NCBI GenBank assembly: GCA_964289745.1 | Contig: CAXYMM010000001.1 | Span: forward strand, 186,001 to 250,000 | DNA: 64,000 nucleotides | From: Ekhidna sp964289745 | GTDB taxonomy: Bacteria > Bacteroidota > Bacteroidia > Cytophagales > Cyclobacteriaceae | Direction of reading: 5' to 3' | Shown: positions 54,559 to 63,478 of the stretch, piece after piece | Layout of the letters: the number at the start of each line of letters is the position of its first letter | Numbering within the stretch: the first letter of the stretch is position 1 | Program-made: the position numbers and the translations under genes | The notes under the pieces: model-generated | Databases searched by the model: none | Told to the model about the DNA's origin: nothing | The model's input: the letters and a program-made list of their open reading frames with translations, nothing else

Positions 54559-55929
54559 TTAGTACGCATTTCGATCTCCCTTAAAAATAGCCAGGGTCGT
54601 AAGTACGATTATCTTAAAATCTAAGATCAAAGACCAATTTTTAACATAAAAACGATCTAGCCTAACTCGACCACTCATATCACTTAACTCAGCTGTCTCC
54701 CCTCTAAAGCCCTTTGCCTGAGCTAAACCTGTAATCCCTGGTTTGACTGCATGGCGCTGCCAGAACCGATCTATTTTAGGTTGAAACGCTTCATTCAGTT
54801 CAATAGGATGAGGTCTTGGGCCAACTACTGACATATTGCCTAAAAAAACATTTATGAACTGAGGCAACTCATCAATTGAGGTTCTTCTTAGAATTGTTCC
54901 TATTTTAGTTATCCGACTGTCATCTTTAGTGGCTTGTTTAAATTCGGCATTATCAGAGTGAGTCATTGTCCTAAACTTCCAGCAATAGAAATATTCATTC
55001 TTCTTCCCATGCCGTTTTTGTCTGAAAAAGATTGGCCCTTTTGATTCTAACTTAATGAGGAGACCAATAATCGGAATTAACCAAGACAGTACTGATATTA
55101 TGAATAGAGAAGAAAAGACCAAATCAAATGCCCTCTTGATAACTCGATTCACCTCAATATCTAAGGGTATAGTATTTATTCTTATAACAGGTATGCTGCC
55201 AAATTGCTCTATGGAAAGACTGTAAGAAGAAAGCCTACTGAACTGTGAAATGAGATTCACCTTCATTAAATTGTTTTCAGCAAAATCAATTATATCCTTT
55301 ACTTGATCATCTTGCAGGTCAGGCAAACAGCAAAAAATTACATCTGCTCTATTCGATAAGGCGTATTTTTCAAAATTTGTTAAATTAGCATCAGCTCCTT
55401 CAGCATCATCCACTACTCCAATTAGATGGAAGCCCAATTCTGGTGTTTCTTCAAAATATTGAGTTAAAGACGCTGATAAATCCCCTATGCCTACTATTAT
55501 CACATTGCAAGAATTATATCCTTTCGTGCGATAATACCTTATTAGATAATGCCAAATACTGCGCCAAGAAAGAAGAGAAAGAGTAAAAATAAGATAGGTC
55601 AGAAATAAGTATTTTCTTGAGTAGTTTTCTGGCTGAAGCGCAAACCAAATGGCAAAAACAATGGATAGGTTGATTACAAGACCAGAAAGTATTTTATTTA
55701 AGTGATCTAATAATCGTGAATTACGATTTATGTCTTGTAGTTTAGCGGCAAAGAAAATCCAGACCCATATCAGGTTCAAGATAAGTGCTAGAACCTGGTA
55801 GTCTCGATCTAATATAAATGTCTCAAAACGTATTTGATGAGCTGCAAACAGCCCAATATTTAAACATATTAAGTCTATCGCAAGAAATAGAATGGGGAAA
55901 TACTGTGAATATCTACGATGAGCGGGCAT
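54559..55929 (-). CDS. Undecaprenyl-phosphate sugar phosphotransferase (WcaJ-like)
   Basis: A 456-residue initiating enzyme of polysaccharide synthesis: it transfers a sugar 1-phosphate, probably glucose, to undecaprenyl phosphate. Four N-terminal membrane helices (about 8-125), a nucleotide-binding-like domain (VIIVGIGDLSASL, about 140-250), a fifth helix and the bacterial sugar transferase domain (about 265-456: GPIFFRQKRHGKKNEYFYCW, TSIDELPQFINVFLGNMSVVGPRP, VKPGITGLAQ). It is the last gene of the exopolysaccharide locus in its direction. Confidence 0.92.
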   Translation of the reverse strand: MPAHRRYSQYFPILFLAIDLICLNIGLFAAHQIRFETFILDRDYQVLALILNLIWVWIFFAAKLQDINRNSRLLDHLNKILSGLVINLSIVFAIWFALQPENYSRKYLFLTYLIFTLSLLSWRSIWHYLIRYYRTKGYNSCNVIIVGIGDLSASLTQYFEETPELGFHLIGVVDDAEGADANLTNFEKYALSNRADVIFCCLPDLQDDQVKDIIDFAENNLMKVNLISQFSRLSSYSLSIEQFGSIPVIRINTIPLDIEVNRVIKRAFDLVFSSLFIISVLSWLIPIIGLLIKLESKGPIFFRQKRHGKKNEYFYCWKFRTMTHSDNAEFKQATKDDSRITKIGTILRRTSIDELPQFINVFLGNMSVVGPRPHPIELNEAFQPKIDRFWQRHAVKPGITGLAQAKGFRGETAELSDMSGRVRLDRFYVKNWSLILDFKIIVLTTLAIFKGDRNAY

Positions 55930-55947
55930 TTTACTTTTTAAATATAG

Positions 55948-56889
55948 CTATGAATTGGACAACCAGCTAGATTTATCCAAGGCGGAATAAACTTGCATAA
56001 TTCCCTCTTCAAGATCAATTTTAGGAGACCAGCCTAGTTTATTTATTCGTGAACTATCCATCAGTTTTCTAGGCGTCCCATCAAGCTTTGATGTGTCGAA
56101 GACTATTTTCCCTTTAAATTTTATAATTTTTTTTACGATCAGCGCTAAATTTTTTATTGTTAAATCCTCTCCATATCCTACATTTATTATGTACCTATCG
56201 CTGTAGTTTTCCATCAAGAAAAAACAGGCTTCCGCTAAGTCATCTACGTGTAAAAACTCTCTCATTGGACTACCGGTACCCCACACGACAACTTGGCTAT
56301 CTCCTTTTTCCTTAGCGGTATGAAACTTTCTAATTAGGGCGGGTAAAACATGCGAATTATTGAGATCATAATTATCATTTGGCCCGTACAGATTAGTGGG
56401 CATAGCGCTAATAAAATCTACGTTGTATTGATCTCTATAGGTTTCGCAAAGCTTAATCCCTGCTATCTTGGCAATAGCATAAGGTTCATTCGTTATTTCA
56501 AGAGGTCCTGTCAGTAGACTCTCTTCTCTTACAGGCAGATCCGCATGTTTCGGATATATACACGAACTTCCCAAAAACAACAATTTTTTTACTCCCGATA
56601 GGTATGATTGATGAATAACATTGGACTCAATCATCAAATTATCATATAAGAATTCTCCCCTATAACTGTTATTTGCTTGAATTCCCCCCACTTTTGCTGC
56701 CGCAAGGAATACATACTCTGGTTTTTCTTTTTGGAAGAATGTCGCAACAGCTGATTGATTCGTTAGATCAAGTTCTGAAGACGTCCTAAAAATAACATTT
56801 GAGAACTCTTCTTTCTCCAATTTTCTTATTAGCGCAGAGCCTACCATTCCCCTATGACCTGCTACAAATACCTTAGCTCCTTTTTCCAC
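55948..56889 (-). CDS. fcl: GDP-L-fucose synthase
   Basis: A 313-residue epimerase/reductase that makes GDP-L-fucose from GDP-4-keto-6-deoxymannose. The dinucleotide motif is VAGHRGMVGSAL; the catalytic Tyr/Lys lie in EPYAIAKIAGIKLCE; SSCIYPKHADLPVREE and MPTNLYGPNDNYD are characteristic. It follows gmd after seven bases, so the locus supplies fucose (or colitose-like) precursor for the glycan. Confidence 0.95.
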   Translation of the reverse strand: MEKGAKVFVAGHRGMVGSALIRKLEKEEFSNVIFRTSSELDLTNQSAVATFFQKEKPEYVFLAAAKVGGIQANNSYRGEFLYDNLMIESNVIHQSYLSGVKKLLFLGSSCIYPKHADLPVREESLLTGPLEITNEPYAIAKIAGIKLCETYRDQYNVDFISAMPTNLYGPNDNYDLNNSHVLPALIRKFHTAKEKGDSQVVVWGTGSPMREFLHVDDLAEACFFLMENYSDRYIINVGYGEDLTIKNLALIVKKIIKFKGKIVFDTSKLDGTPRKLMDSSRINKLGWSPKIDLEEGIMQVYSALDKSSWLSNS

Positions 56890-56896
56890 AAATTGA

Positions 56897-58012
56897 TTAT
56901 TCTGCTTGATTTAGTATCGAGTGTCCTCCTTCTAATAAATACTTATCTTTTTCAAAAAGAGCTAAATCACTCGCTATCATCTCCTTTATTAGGTCAGGCA
57001 ATTCATATTCTAGCCTCCACCCCAACTTTTCTTTTGCCTTGGTGGGATCTCCAATTAGCAAGTCAACTTCCGTCGGCCTGAGGTACTTAGGGTCTATCTT
57101 GACTACTTCTTGGCCTTCTTTAAACGCATAGATATTGTTCGATATGGAATCGACAAAGCCTACTTCATCCGCTCCTGTTCCCTTAAAAGCCAAGGTAACC
57201 CCGACCTCAGAAAAAGCCATTTTCAAAAAATCACGTATACTGGTTGTTTTTCCTGTAGCTAGAATAAAATCTTCAGGTTTTTCTTGTTGAAGCATGAGCC
57301 ACATGCCGCGAACATAGTCTTTCGCATGCCCCCAATCTCTTTTTGAATCCAGATTACCTAAATAGGTTACTTCTTGTAGTCCTAGTGCCATCTTAGCAAC
57401 AGCTCTGGTAATTTTCCTTGTAACAAAAGTCTCTCCTCTTAGTGGAGATTCGTGATTAAAAAGGATGCCATTGCAAGCATACATATTGTAGGCCTCTCTG
57501 TAATTTACGACGATCCAATAACCATAAAGTTTAGCCACCCCATAAGGCGATCTCGGATAAAAAGGAGTGGTCTCTTTTTGTGGAACTTCTTGGACCATTC
57601 CGTACAACTCAGAAGTTGAAGCTTGATAAATTCTTGTTTTTTCGGTGAGATCCAAGAGCCTTATTGCCTCTAGCATTCTTAATGTCCCTAGCGCATCTAC
57701 GTTAGCTACGTATTCTGGCGTATCAAAGCTCACCCGCACATGAGACATGGCTCCAAGGTTGTAAATTTCGTCTGGTTGAATCTCTTGAATCAACCGGGTA
57801 AGGTTCATAGAGTCTGTCAGATCACCGTAGTGTAAAAATAATTTGGTATTGTCTTTATGAGGGTCTTGATAAAGGTGATCGATTCGATCTGTATTAAGGA
57901 GAGAAGTTCTTCTCTTTATCCCATGTACCTCATACCCCTTATCCAAAAGAAGTTCAGATAGATATGCTCCGTCCTGTCCAGTTATTCCAGTTATTAGTGC
58001 TTTTTTTAGCAT
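56897..58012 (-). CDS. gmd: GDP-mannose 4,6-dehydratase
   Basis: A 371-residue dehydratase forming GDP-4-keto-6-deoxy-D-mannose. Motifs: ALITGITGQDGAYLSELLL, GIKRRTSLLNTDRIDHLY, LGAMSHVRVSFDTPEY, STSELYGMVQEVPQKETTPF, and YGVAKLYGYW with the catalytic Tyr and Lys. It is coupled to fcl (seven bases). Mannose activation genes are not in the window. Confidence 0.96.
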   Translation of the reverse strand: MLKKALITGITGQDGAYLSELLLDKGYEVHGIKRRTSLLNTDRIDHLYQDPHKDNTKLFLHYGDLTDSMNLTRLIQEIQPDEIYNLGAMSHVRVSFDTPEYVANVDALGTLRMLEAIRLLDLTEKTRIYQASTSELYGMVQEVPQKETTPFYPRSPYGVAKLYGYWIVVNYREAYNMYACNGILFNHESPLRGETFVTRKITRAVAKMALGLQEVTYLGNLDSKRDWGHAKDYVRGMWLMLQQEKPEDFILATGKTTSIRDFLKMAFSEVGVTLAFKGTGADEVGFVDSISNNIYAFKEGQEVVKIDPKYLRPTEVDLLIGDPTKAKEKLGWRLEYELPDLIKEMIASDLALFEKDKYLLEGGHSILNQAE

Positions 58013-58059
58013 TATTTAGTTAAAAAGTTGATAATCAATCTACTGCAAAATTCTATTGG

Positions 58060-59154
58060 TTAGAAATTATAGCATTCTTCAATTTCTAAAATTCTTTTTT
58101 TTATGTTAAAATCTTTTTCAATACTACGCCTAGCAGACTCTCCTACTTTTTCCCTTAGATCACGATTTAGTAATTTTTCCGTATAATCAACAAGTTCATC
58201 AAATGAACTGTAAACGTAACCAGTCTCTTGGTGAGTTATTGCATCCTTATTTCCATCTACATCGGAAACAACACATGGCAGACCAAAACTCATCGCTTCT
58301 AAAAGAGAAAACGGTAACCCTTCAAATCGAGAAGTCATTACATAAATATCAATTTCTTCAAAAAAATTATAAATAGACTTCTCCTCGTTCCATGGTCTTA
58401 TTTCAAAGTAGTCATCCATTTCATGCTTTTTAATGAGTTTTTCTAGCTCTGTTTTCAGATGATCATGAAAACCAGCACCAAGCAGAATAAATTGGATTCT
58501 TGTATTAGAGTGAGCATTAATGGAAAGAGCAAGCTTAGCAAACTCCAGAGGATTTTTTTGAATTGTTAACCTGCCAATCATTCCAATCTTTGATCTAAAA
58601 GAGTAATTGTCTTTTTTCTCATTCGAAATAGAAATTGAATTCGGCACAACGTAGACTTTTTGAGCATTAAAATTTACTTCATTTAAAGCTCGATCAGCTT
58701 CTGAAGCACTTACTGCCAAAAGCTTATGCGTCATAGGTCTTAACATTCTTTCTATGGTTAAAAAAAAGATTCTTTTCCCTCCAAAAAATGATAGATGTGA
58801 AAAACCATGAGGAGTAAAAACACACTTAGCTCTATAAAGCCAGCAAGCAAGTCTTCCAACAGTCCCTCCTTTAGAACTATGTGCATGAACCAAATACGGC
58901 TGTTCATTTTTTAGAATAGATATGACTTTAATAACTGCGCTAATGTCTTTGACAAAATTTGGCTCTCTGACGATATTAACATAATAAACTTTGCTAACAA
59001 GTACATTTGAGAGAACATACTGATTAAATTTTTGATCAGGTGAGATAAGAATGTGATCATATCCAGACTTATCGTAATTTTCAAGAATGTTAAGTATGTA
59101 TCTCTTGACACCTCCGACCGACTGCGTTACATGTACTATCTTTTTCTTATCCAT
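58060..59154 (-). CDS. Family 4 glycosyltransferase
   Basis: The preferred start is ATG at 59154 (MDKKKIVHVTQSVGGVKRYI), 364 residues; a longer frame to 59223 would run through the previous gene. The GT-B fold is seen in HAHSSKGGTVGRLAC (acceptor side) and MIGRLTIQKNPLEFAK, SRFEGLPFSLLEAMSFGLPCVVSD (sugar-nucleotide side, with the EX7E-type glutamates). It should add one sugar to the lipid-linked repeat unit. Overlaps the upstream gene by eight bases. Confidence 0.9.
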   Translation of the reverse strand: MDKKKIVHVTQSVGGVKRYILNILENYDKSGYDHILISPDQKFNQYVLSNVLVSKVYYVNIVREPNFVKDISAVIKVISILKNEQPYLVHAHSSKGGTVGRLACWLYRAKCVFTPHGFSHLSFFGGKRIFFLTIERMLRPMTHKLLAVSASEADRALNEVNFNAQKVYVVPNSISISNEKKDNYSFRSKIGMIGRLTIQKNPLEFAKLALSINAHSNTRIQFILLGAGFHDHLKTELEKLIKKHEMDDYFEIRPWNEEKSIYNFFEEIDIYVMTSRFEGLPFSLLEAMSFGLPCVVSDVDGNKDAITHQETGYVYSSFDELVDYTEKLLNRDLREKVGESARRSIEKDFNIKKRILEIEECYNF

Positions 59155-60229
59155 TGTATAAGCTATTAAGTGTGTCGGCATAGCCGTCCAGCTTATGAGA
59201 AGAGCTATATGTTCTATACCCATTATCGCCTATTTTTTTAGCAAATGAAGGGTCATTATATAGTTTTAAAATACACTGACCCAGCTCCTTTACATTTTTT
59301 GGTTCAAAAAGTAGCCCATTTGAATTATTCGTTATCAACTCAGCAGGTCCCTCCACATTTGAGGCGATAACCGGAATGCCACTTCTAAATGCCTCCAGAA
59401 CAACAAGCCCCAACCCTTCAAATACAGAGGGAAGTATAAAAACATCAGAGGCCTCAAAATACTTCTCAGGTTGAGGTTCATTTCCTCTAAACGCTATAAT
59501 ATCATCAACTCCTAACCGAATGGTTAGGCTTTTCAGTTCTTCATATAATTCACCTACGCCAAGTATTATTAATCTGATATTCACTACTTTAGGGCGAATG
59601 TCAGCCATTGCATTAATCAAAGTTGCTACAGATTTTTGGACTCTTAAACGCCCGACAAACAATAGACAAAACTCACCACCCAAAATTCCAAGTTCTTGTC
59701 TTAATCTAGTTCTATCGTACTTTATCTTTAGTTTTGGAATTCCATTGTAAATAAGTATAGATTTTTTTTTATCGACCTTGAGCACATTTTCAACATGATT
59801 TTTCACAGATTTTGAAATAGAGATCACCGTACAATCCTTTCCAACTGTTCTAAAAATCAACCGATACAAGAAGAAGATGATGTAATCTTTCCAATTCCAT
59901 TTAAACCAGATATTGTGCATGGTACAAAACTTCTTGACCTTAAGGTGTCTGGAAGACCATAAACCTATTAGGTCAGCATGACCTAAATGCGTATGAATGA
60001 CATTAGGGTTGACCTTTTTAAGATGTTTTCGAAGGTTATGAAATACCAAAAAATTAATGGGTATTTGGGTAAACTTTATTCGAGGGTCAAAGAAGGTCTT
60101 AAGTGTCGGATTTTCTTTAAAGAAAATGATTTCGATATCGTGATCATCTGCATGTATGGATGTGAAATTGCACAGAAGCTTTTCTGCTCCTCCATAAACC
60201 AATGTAGTTATTATGTGTACTACTTTCAA
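59147..60229 (-). CDS. Family 4 glycosyltransferase
   Basis: A 360-residue GT-B enzyme beginning MKVVHIITTLVYGGAEKLLC, with HTHLGHADLIGLW, LFVGRLRVQKSVATLINAM and PSVFEGLGLVVLEAFRSGIPVIAS. The donor and linkage cannot be read from sequence. It overlaps the genes on both sides by four and eight bases, so it belongs to one translated chain with them. Confidence 0.92.
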   Translation of the reverse strand: MKVVHIITTLVYGGAEKLLCNFTSIHADDHDIEIIFFKENPTLKTFFDPRIKFTQIPINFLVFHNLRKHLKKVNPNVIHTHLGHADLIGLWSSRHLKVKKFCTMHNIWFKWNWKDYIIFFLYRLIFRTVGKDCTVISISKSVKNHVENVLKVDKKKSILIYNGIPKLKIKYDRTRLRQELGILGGEFCLLFVGRLRVQKSVATLINAMADIRPKVVNIRLIILGVGELYEELKSLTIRLGVDDIIAFRGNEPQPEKYFEASDVFILPSVFEGLGLVVLEAFRSGIPVIASNVEGPAELITNNSNGLLFEPKNVKELGQCILKLYNDPSFAKKIGDNGYRTYSSSHKLDGYADTLNSLYNG

Positions 60230-60990
60230 ATCGCAAAATAACGTTTAAACTTCATTGCCAATTGAGAGCGATAATAGTACAATTCAAATATTATTCTCTC
60301 AATGAGCCCATATCTAAAATGCTTTTTAAGTACTTTCAGGTATTCCTTTTTATGACTTTTACGATTAGCTAAATTCTGTGTTTTACTTTCTTGATGCACT
60401 CTAAAACTCCCCAACACCTTGTTTATCCCTTTTATGTTGAACCCTCCTTTTAGGACTCTACTATAGAAGTCAACATCCATGCAATAATTAAGGCTTTCAT
60501 CTAGCAATCCTACTTTATCTAAAACTTCTTTCCGCCAAAAGACGGTTGGTTGTACAGGACAAAATCTTCCATATTTAAATTTATATTCATTCCACGATTT
60601 AGCCTTAACTGTACTCAATCGTTTCCCCAACTCGTCAATCTCATAGTAGGCTCCATAAATCAACCCCACATGAGGGTTTTCCTTGAAAAAACTGGAAACA
60701 AACTCAAAAGTATCTGACTCATACAAATCATCTGCATTTTGCCACGCCACTATATCACCTGTTACCTTCCTAAATCCTTTATTTATGGCATTAGATTGAC
60801 CATCATCTTTTTCTGAAATCCAATAAATATGATCATCGTATTGCTTTAAGATTTCCGATGTCTCGTCTGATGATCTGGCATCAAAAACGAAGTGTTCAAG
60901 ATTGGAATATCTTTGTGAATGAATAGATTGCATGCTTGCTCTTATATACTTCCCCGAGTTATAAGTTGGCGTAATAATTGAAATTTTCAT
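60226..60990 (-). CDS. Family 2 glycosyltransferase
   Basis: A 254-residue GT-A enzyme: N-terminal MKISIITPTYNSGKYIRASM, the nucleotide-binding DARSSDETSEI, the metal-binding region in WQNADDLYESDTF, and GRFCPVQPTVFWRKEVLDKVG. A short basic C-terminal tail may contact the membrane. It follows the Wzy-like gene after 60 bases and overlaps the next glycosyltransferase gene. Confidence 0.92.
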   Translation of the reverse strand: MKISIITPTYNSGKYIRASMQSIHSQRYSNLEHFVFDARSSDETSEILKQYDDHIYWISEKDDGQSNAINKGFRKVTGDIVAWQNADDLYESDTFEFVSSFFKENPHVGLIYGAYYEIDELGKRLSTVKAKSWNEYKFKYGRFCPVQPTVFWRKEVLDKVGLLDESLNYCMDVDFYSRVLKGGFNIKGINKVLGSFRVHQESKTQNLANRKSHKKEYLKVLKKHFRYGLIERIIFELYYYRSQLAMKFKRYFAI

Positions 60991-61050
60991 TCCGAAAAAT
61001 GACTACTGTTAAATAAGGATAGGGAATGTTTTAAACTCTAAAATAAGCAA

Positions 61051-62316
61051 TCATTGTGTTGCATCGGTTTCTATTTTTTCCTTTTCTAAAATCGCATATT
61101 GATTCAGGACCACCAGTGATATCCAAAATGGGATATTCAGGAATTCATCACTTATGAAATTCTTTGATATTGAAAGAAATAATGCAGTAATAATGAAAAA
61201 TTTAGCATTGCTATCAAAGTTCGCTTTAAACACCCTGAAACTAAGAAATCCAAGAAAGAGAATTATACTAAGACCGCCAATAGAACCTAAACTTGCCGCT
61301 GAATACGTGATCAATCCGTAATAATTATCCCCATTGTATCTAACCTTACTTATTCCTGGACCTAATCCGAAAACGGGACTCTCAATCCAATCATTGAATG
61401 ATCGTGTCCAATTCCTTACTCTATCTCCTGCTGATTGGTTTTTTGTATTTAATGAAATTTTAAGCAAAAATTCCGAAGATATGGATAATTTCTCCATTTT
61501 TTTACGAAAGTTGTAAGGGTTGCTGATCAATAATATCGAGAATAATACAGTTAATAGGGTTAGCGATTTAAAAATTTTATTCCATTTTCCAGAAAAAACA
61601 TACCCCGCCAATAAAGCAAGAAAAAAGAAAACAAAACCAGAAGTAGACACAAGCAAAATCATGCATAGCACGTGAACCAGAGATAACATTAGGATAGCTT
61701 TCTTTCTCTTTTTTTTAAATAAATAAATACTGGCAAAAGACCAGTAGGTATTTATGAAATAAGCCACGGTGGCCGGTTCTTCTGAGGGACTTGAGCTTGA
61801 ATGCCAAATTGCTCGACTAAAACCCTTGGAATTATAAACTTCTGCTATCGTAAAGTAATCCATCAGCGAAATAGCAAAGAAGTTATTTAGAATGAAGTCT
61901 AAAATGATAATACAATAGAGAATGCAAATAGCGTAATAAAATGCGCTCATAAGTTCATCAAGCTTGATACGGGAATCTTTAATGACCAGCCTTGGAAAAA
62001 AATAAAAACCAAATACAAGCAAAAATGCGGCGATAGTATTTGTAATAAGACGAGAATGAAACCAAGTTGCGTTATAAAGAACAGAAAATAGAAATGATAA
62101 TGCCCACAGAACCAGAAAGAAATCTTCTGTATAACTTTTAAAATGAAATCTAAATGAGTTTTTCAGTAAAAAAATGAAATAGATCAGAAATAGAGCAGAC
62201 AAAAAGATTATAGGAAGCCTTAAGGTAGTAGAAAGTGCAAACCATGAAGTAATCGGACCTGTAATGATCACTAACTTCAGAAATAAAACTAGGATTTCCT
62301 GCTTTTTCAGTACCAT
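61051..62316 (-). CDS. Wzy-like O-antigen/exopolysaccharide polymerase or ligase
   Basis: A 421-residue polytopic protein with about ten membrane helices and one larger outside loop (about 270-320: RVRNWTRSFNDWIESPVFGLGPG). The loop carries the GxGxG-like GLGPG segment seen in Wzy/WaaL-type proteins. It should polymerise or ligate lipid-linked repeat units at the outer face of the inner membrane. Its place between glycosyltransferase genes supports polymerase over ligase. Sequence is poorly conserved in this class, so the name rests on topology and context. Confidence 0.8.
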   Translation of the reverse strand: MVLKKQEILVLFLKLVIITGPITSWFALSTTLRLPIIFLSALFLIYFIFLLKNSFRFHFKSYTEDFFLVLWALSFLFSVLYNATWFHSRLITNTIAAFLLVFGFYFFPRLVIKDSRIKLDELMSAFYYAICILYCIIILDFILNNFFAISLMDYFTIAEVYNSKGFSRAIWHSSSSPSEEPATVAYFINTYWSFASIYLFKKKRKKAILMLSLVHVLCMILLVSTSGFVFFFLALLAGYVFSGKWNKIFKSLTLLTVLFSILLISNPYNFRKKMEKLSISSEFLLKISLNTKNQSAGDRVRNWTRSFNDWIESPVFGLGPGISKVRYNGDNYYGLITYSAASLGSIGGLSIILFLGFLSFRVFKANFDSNAKFFIITALFLSISKNFISDEFLNIPFWISLVVLNQYAILEKEKIETDATQ

Positions 62317-62327
62317 TTTCTACCTAA

Positions 62328-63478
62328 TCATTTTACTATTAGATTATAGATTTTTTTACTGTAATCTTCAATCCCAAATTTACTTGCAGTTACTTGACCT
62401 TGAATAGATAGTTTTTCATACAATTCTTTTTCCTTGTAGATCCTTGTCAATTTATATGTTAGATCAGCTTCCGAGGCTATATTATATAATAATCCATTTT
62501 TGCCACTCTCTATTATTTCGCTAGGCCCCCCACTATTTGAGGCTATCACAGGAATACCTTTATTCATTGATTCAATAACAACTCGACCTAAACCTTCTTT
62601 TTCAGAACAAACCAATGTACAATCTACGTCTCTATATATATTGTCAATATCGCTTTCGAAACCTGACAGGAGCACCTTTGAGTGCAATTCATTTTTTCTG
62701 ATGATTTCAAGAATTTGGTTATAATAATCTTGGTTTCCTACCCCACCAAATATCTTTAGTTCAACGTTTTCGTTTTTATTAACGAGTTTTAAGAATGAAT
62801 TAATTGCAAAAACCTGCCCTTTTTGGGGCTGTATAACTCCAATAATCGCAAAAGTAAAGACTCCCTTTTTTCTTGTTCTTGGGATGAACGGTTGTTCATT
62901 TAGCTTATGTACAATGCCATCATATATAACCATACCATTCAAAAGGGCTTTACCGTAGTATGATTTTCGAATCGATTCAGAGATAAATACTACATACTGG
63001 GATTTATGTAGCTTCTTTATCAAACTTTTTTTTCCAAAAATATACCGAAGGTTATAATCTTCTACGCCAAACTCTCTAATATGCCAGATATGCTTTTTCT
63101 TTATTTTCTTGCTCAAAAAGCTTCCAATTGTAACAATCGAGCTATTGGAGTAAATCACATCCGGCTGAATTTGAGCGCAAATCTTTGCTATTCGAAAGAG
63201 TGAAAAATAATAAACAGGTAGCTTAACGAACGACTTTACTAACCCTAAGCCTCGACCGTAAAATAGAATAGGAAAGTAGCCAAAAAAAAAATGATCTTAC
63301 GTTCTTTTAGTGCATCAATCATCAATGAAGCATCCTCTCCTTTCCCTTTTCTCAAAAATATTACAGGATTAACTTCAAAATTCTTTGTCAATCCGTCAAT
63401 AAGGTCCAGCAAAGATCTATTTGCACCATAAAGGCCTGCATAGTGCGTAATAAAAAGAATGGTAGTTGATTTATTCAA
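62328..63478 (-). pseudogene. Family 4 glycosyltransferase, out of frame at a homopolymer
   Basis: The N-terminal frame (63478 to 63245) starts MNKSTTILFITHYAGLYGAN and ends with an out-of-frame tail after KIIFF. One more base in the run of ten A/T (63282-63291) would continue as FFGYFPILFYGRGLGLVKSF into PDVIYSNSSIVTIGS and the frame ending at 62328. The joined protein has 383 residues with GT-B motifs FAIIGVIQPQKGQ and CSEKEGLGRVVIESMNKGIPVIAS. The C-terminal part alone could start at a GTG at 63158 but would lack the acceptor domain. Either a sequencing slip, a true mutation, or a phase-variable switch. Confidence 0.85.
63282..63291 (-). repeat. Ten-base A/T homopolymer at the frameshift
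   Basis: Ten consecutive A on the plus strand (T on the coding strand) lie in the glycosyltransferase gene. Eleven or eight would keep the frame open; ten closes it. It is long enough to slip during replication or to be miscalled in sequencing. Confidence 0.85.

Noticed and set aside
62328..63158. Independent short glycosyltransferase starting at the GTG at 63158
   Set aside because: The GTG is an internal valine codon of the longer frame; the acceptor-binding half would be missing, and the upstream fragment matches that half.
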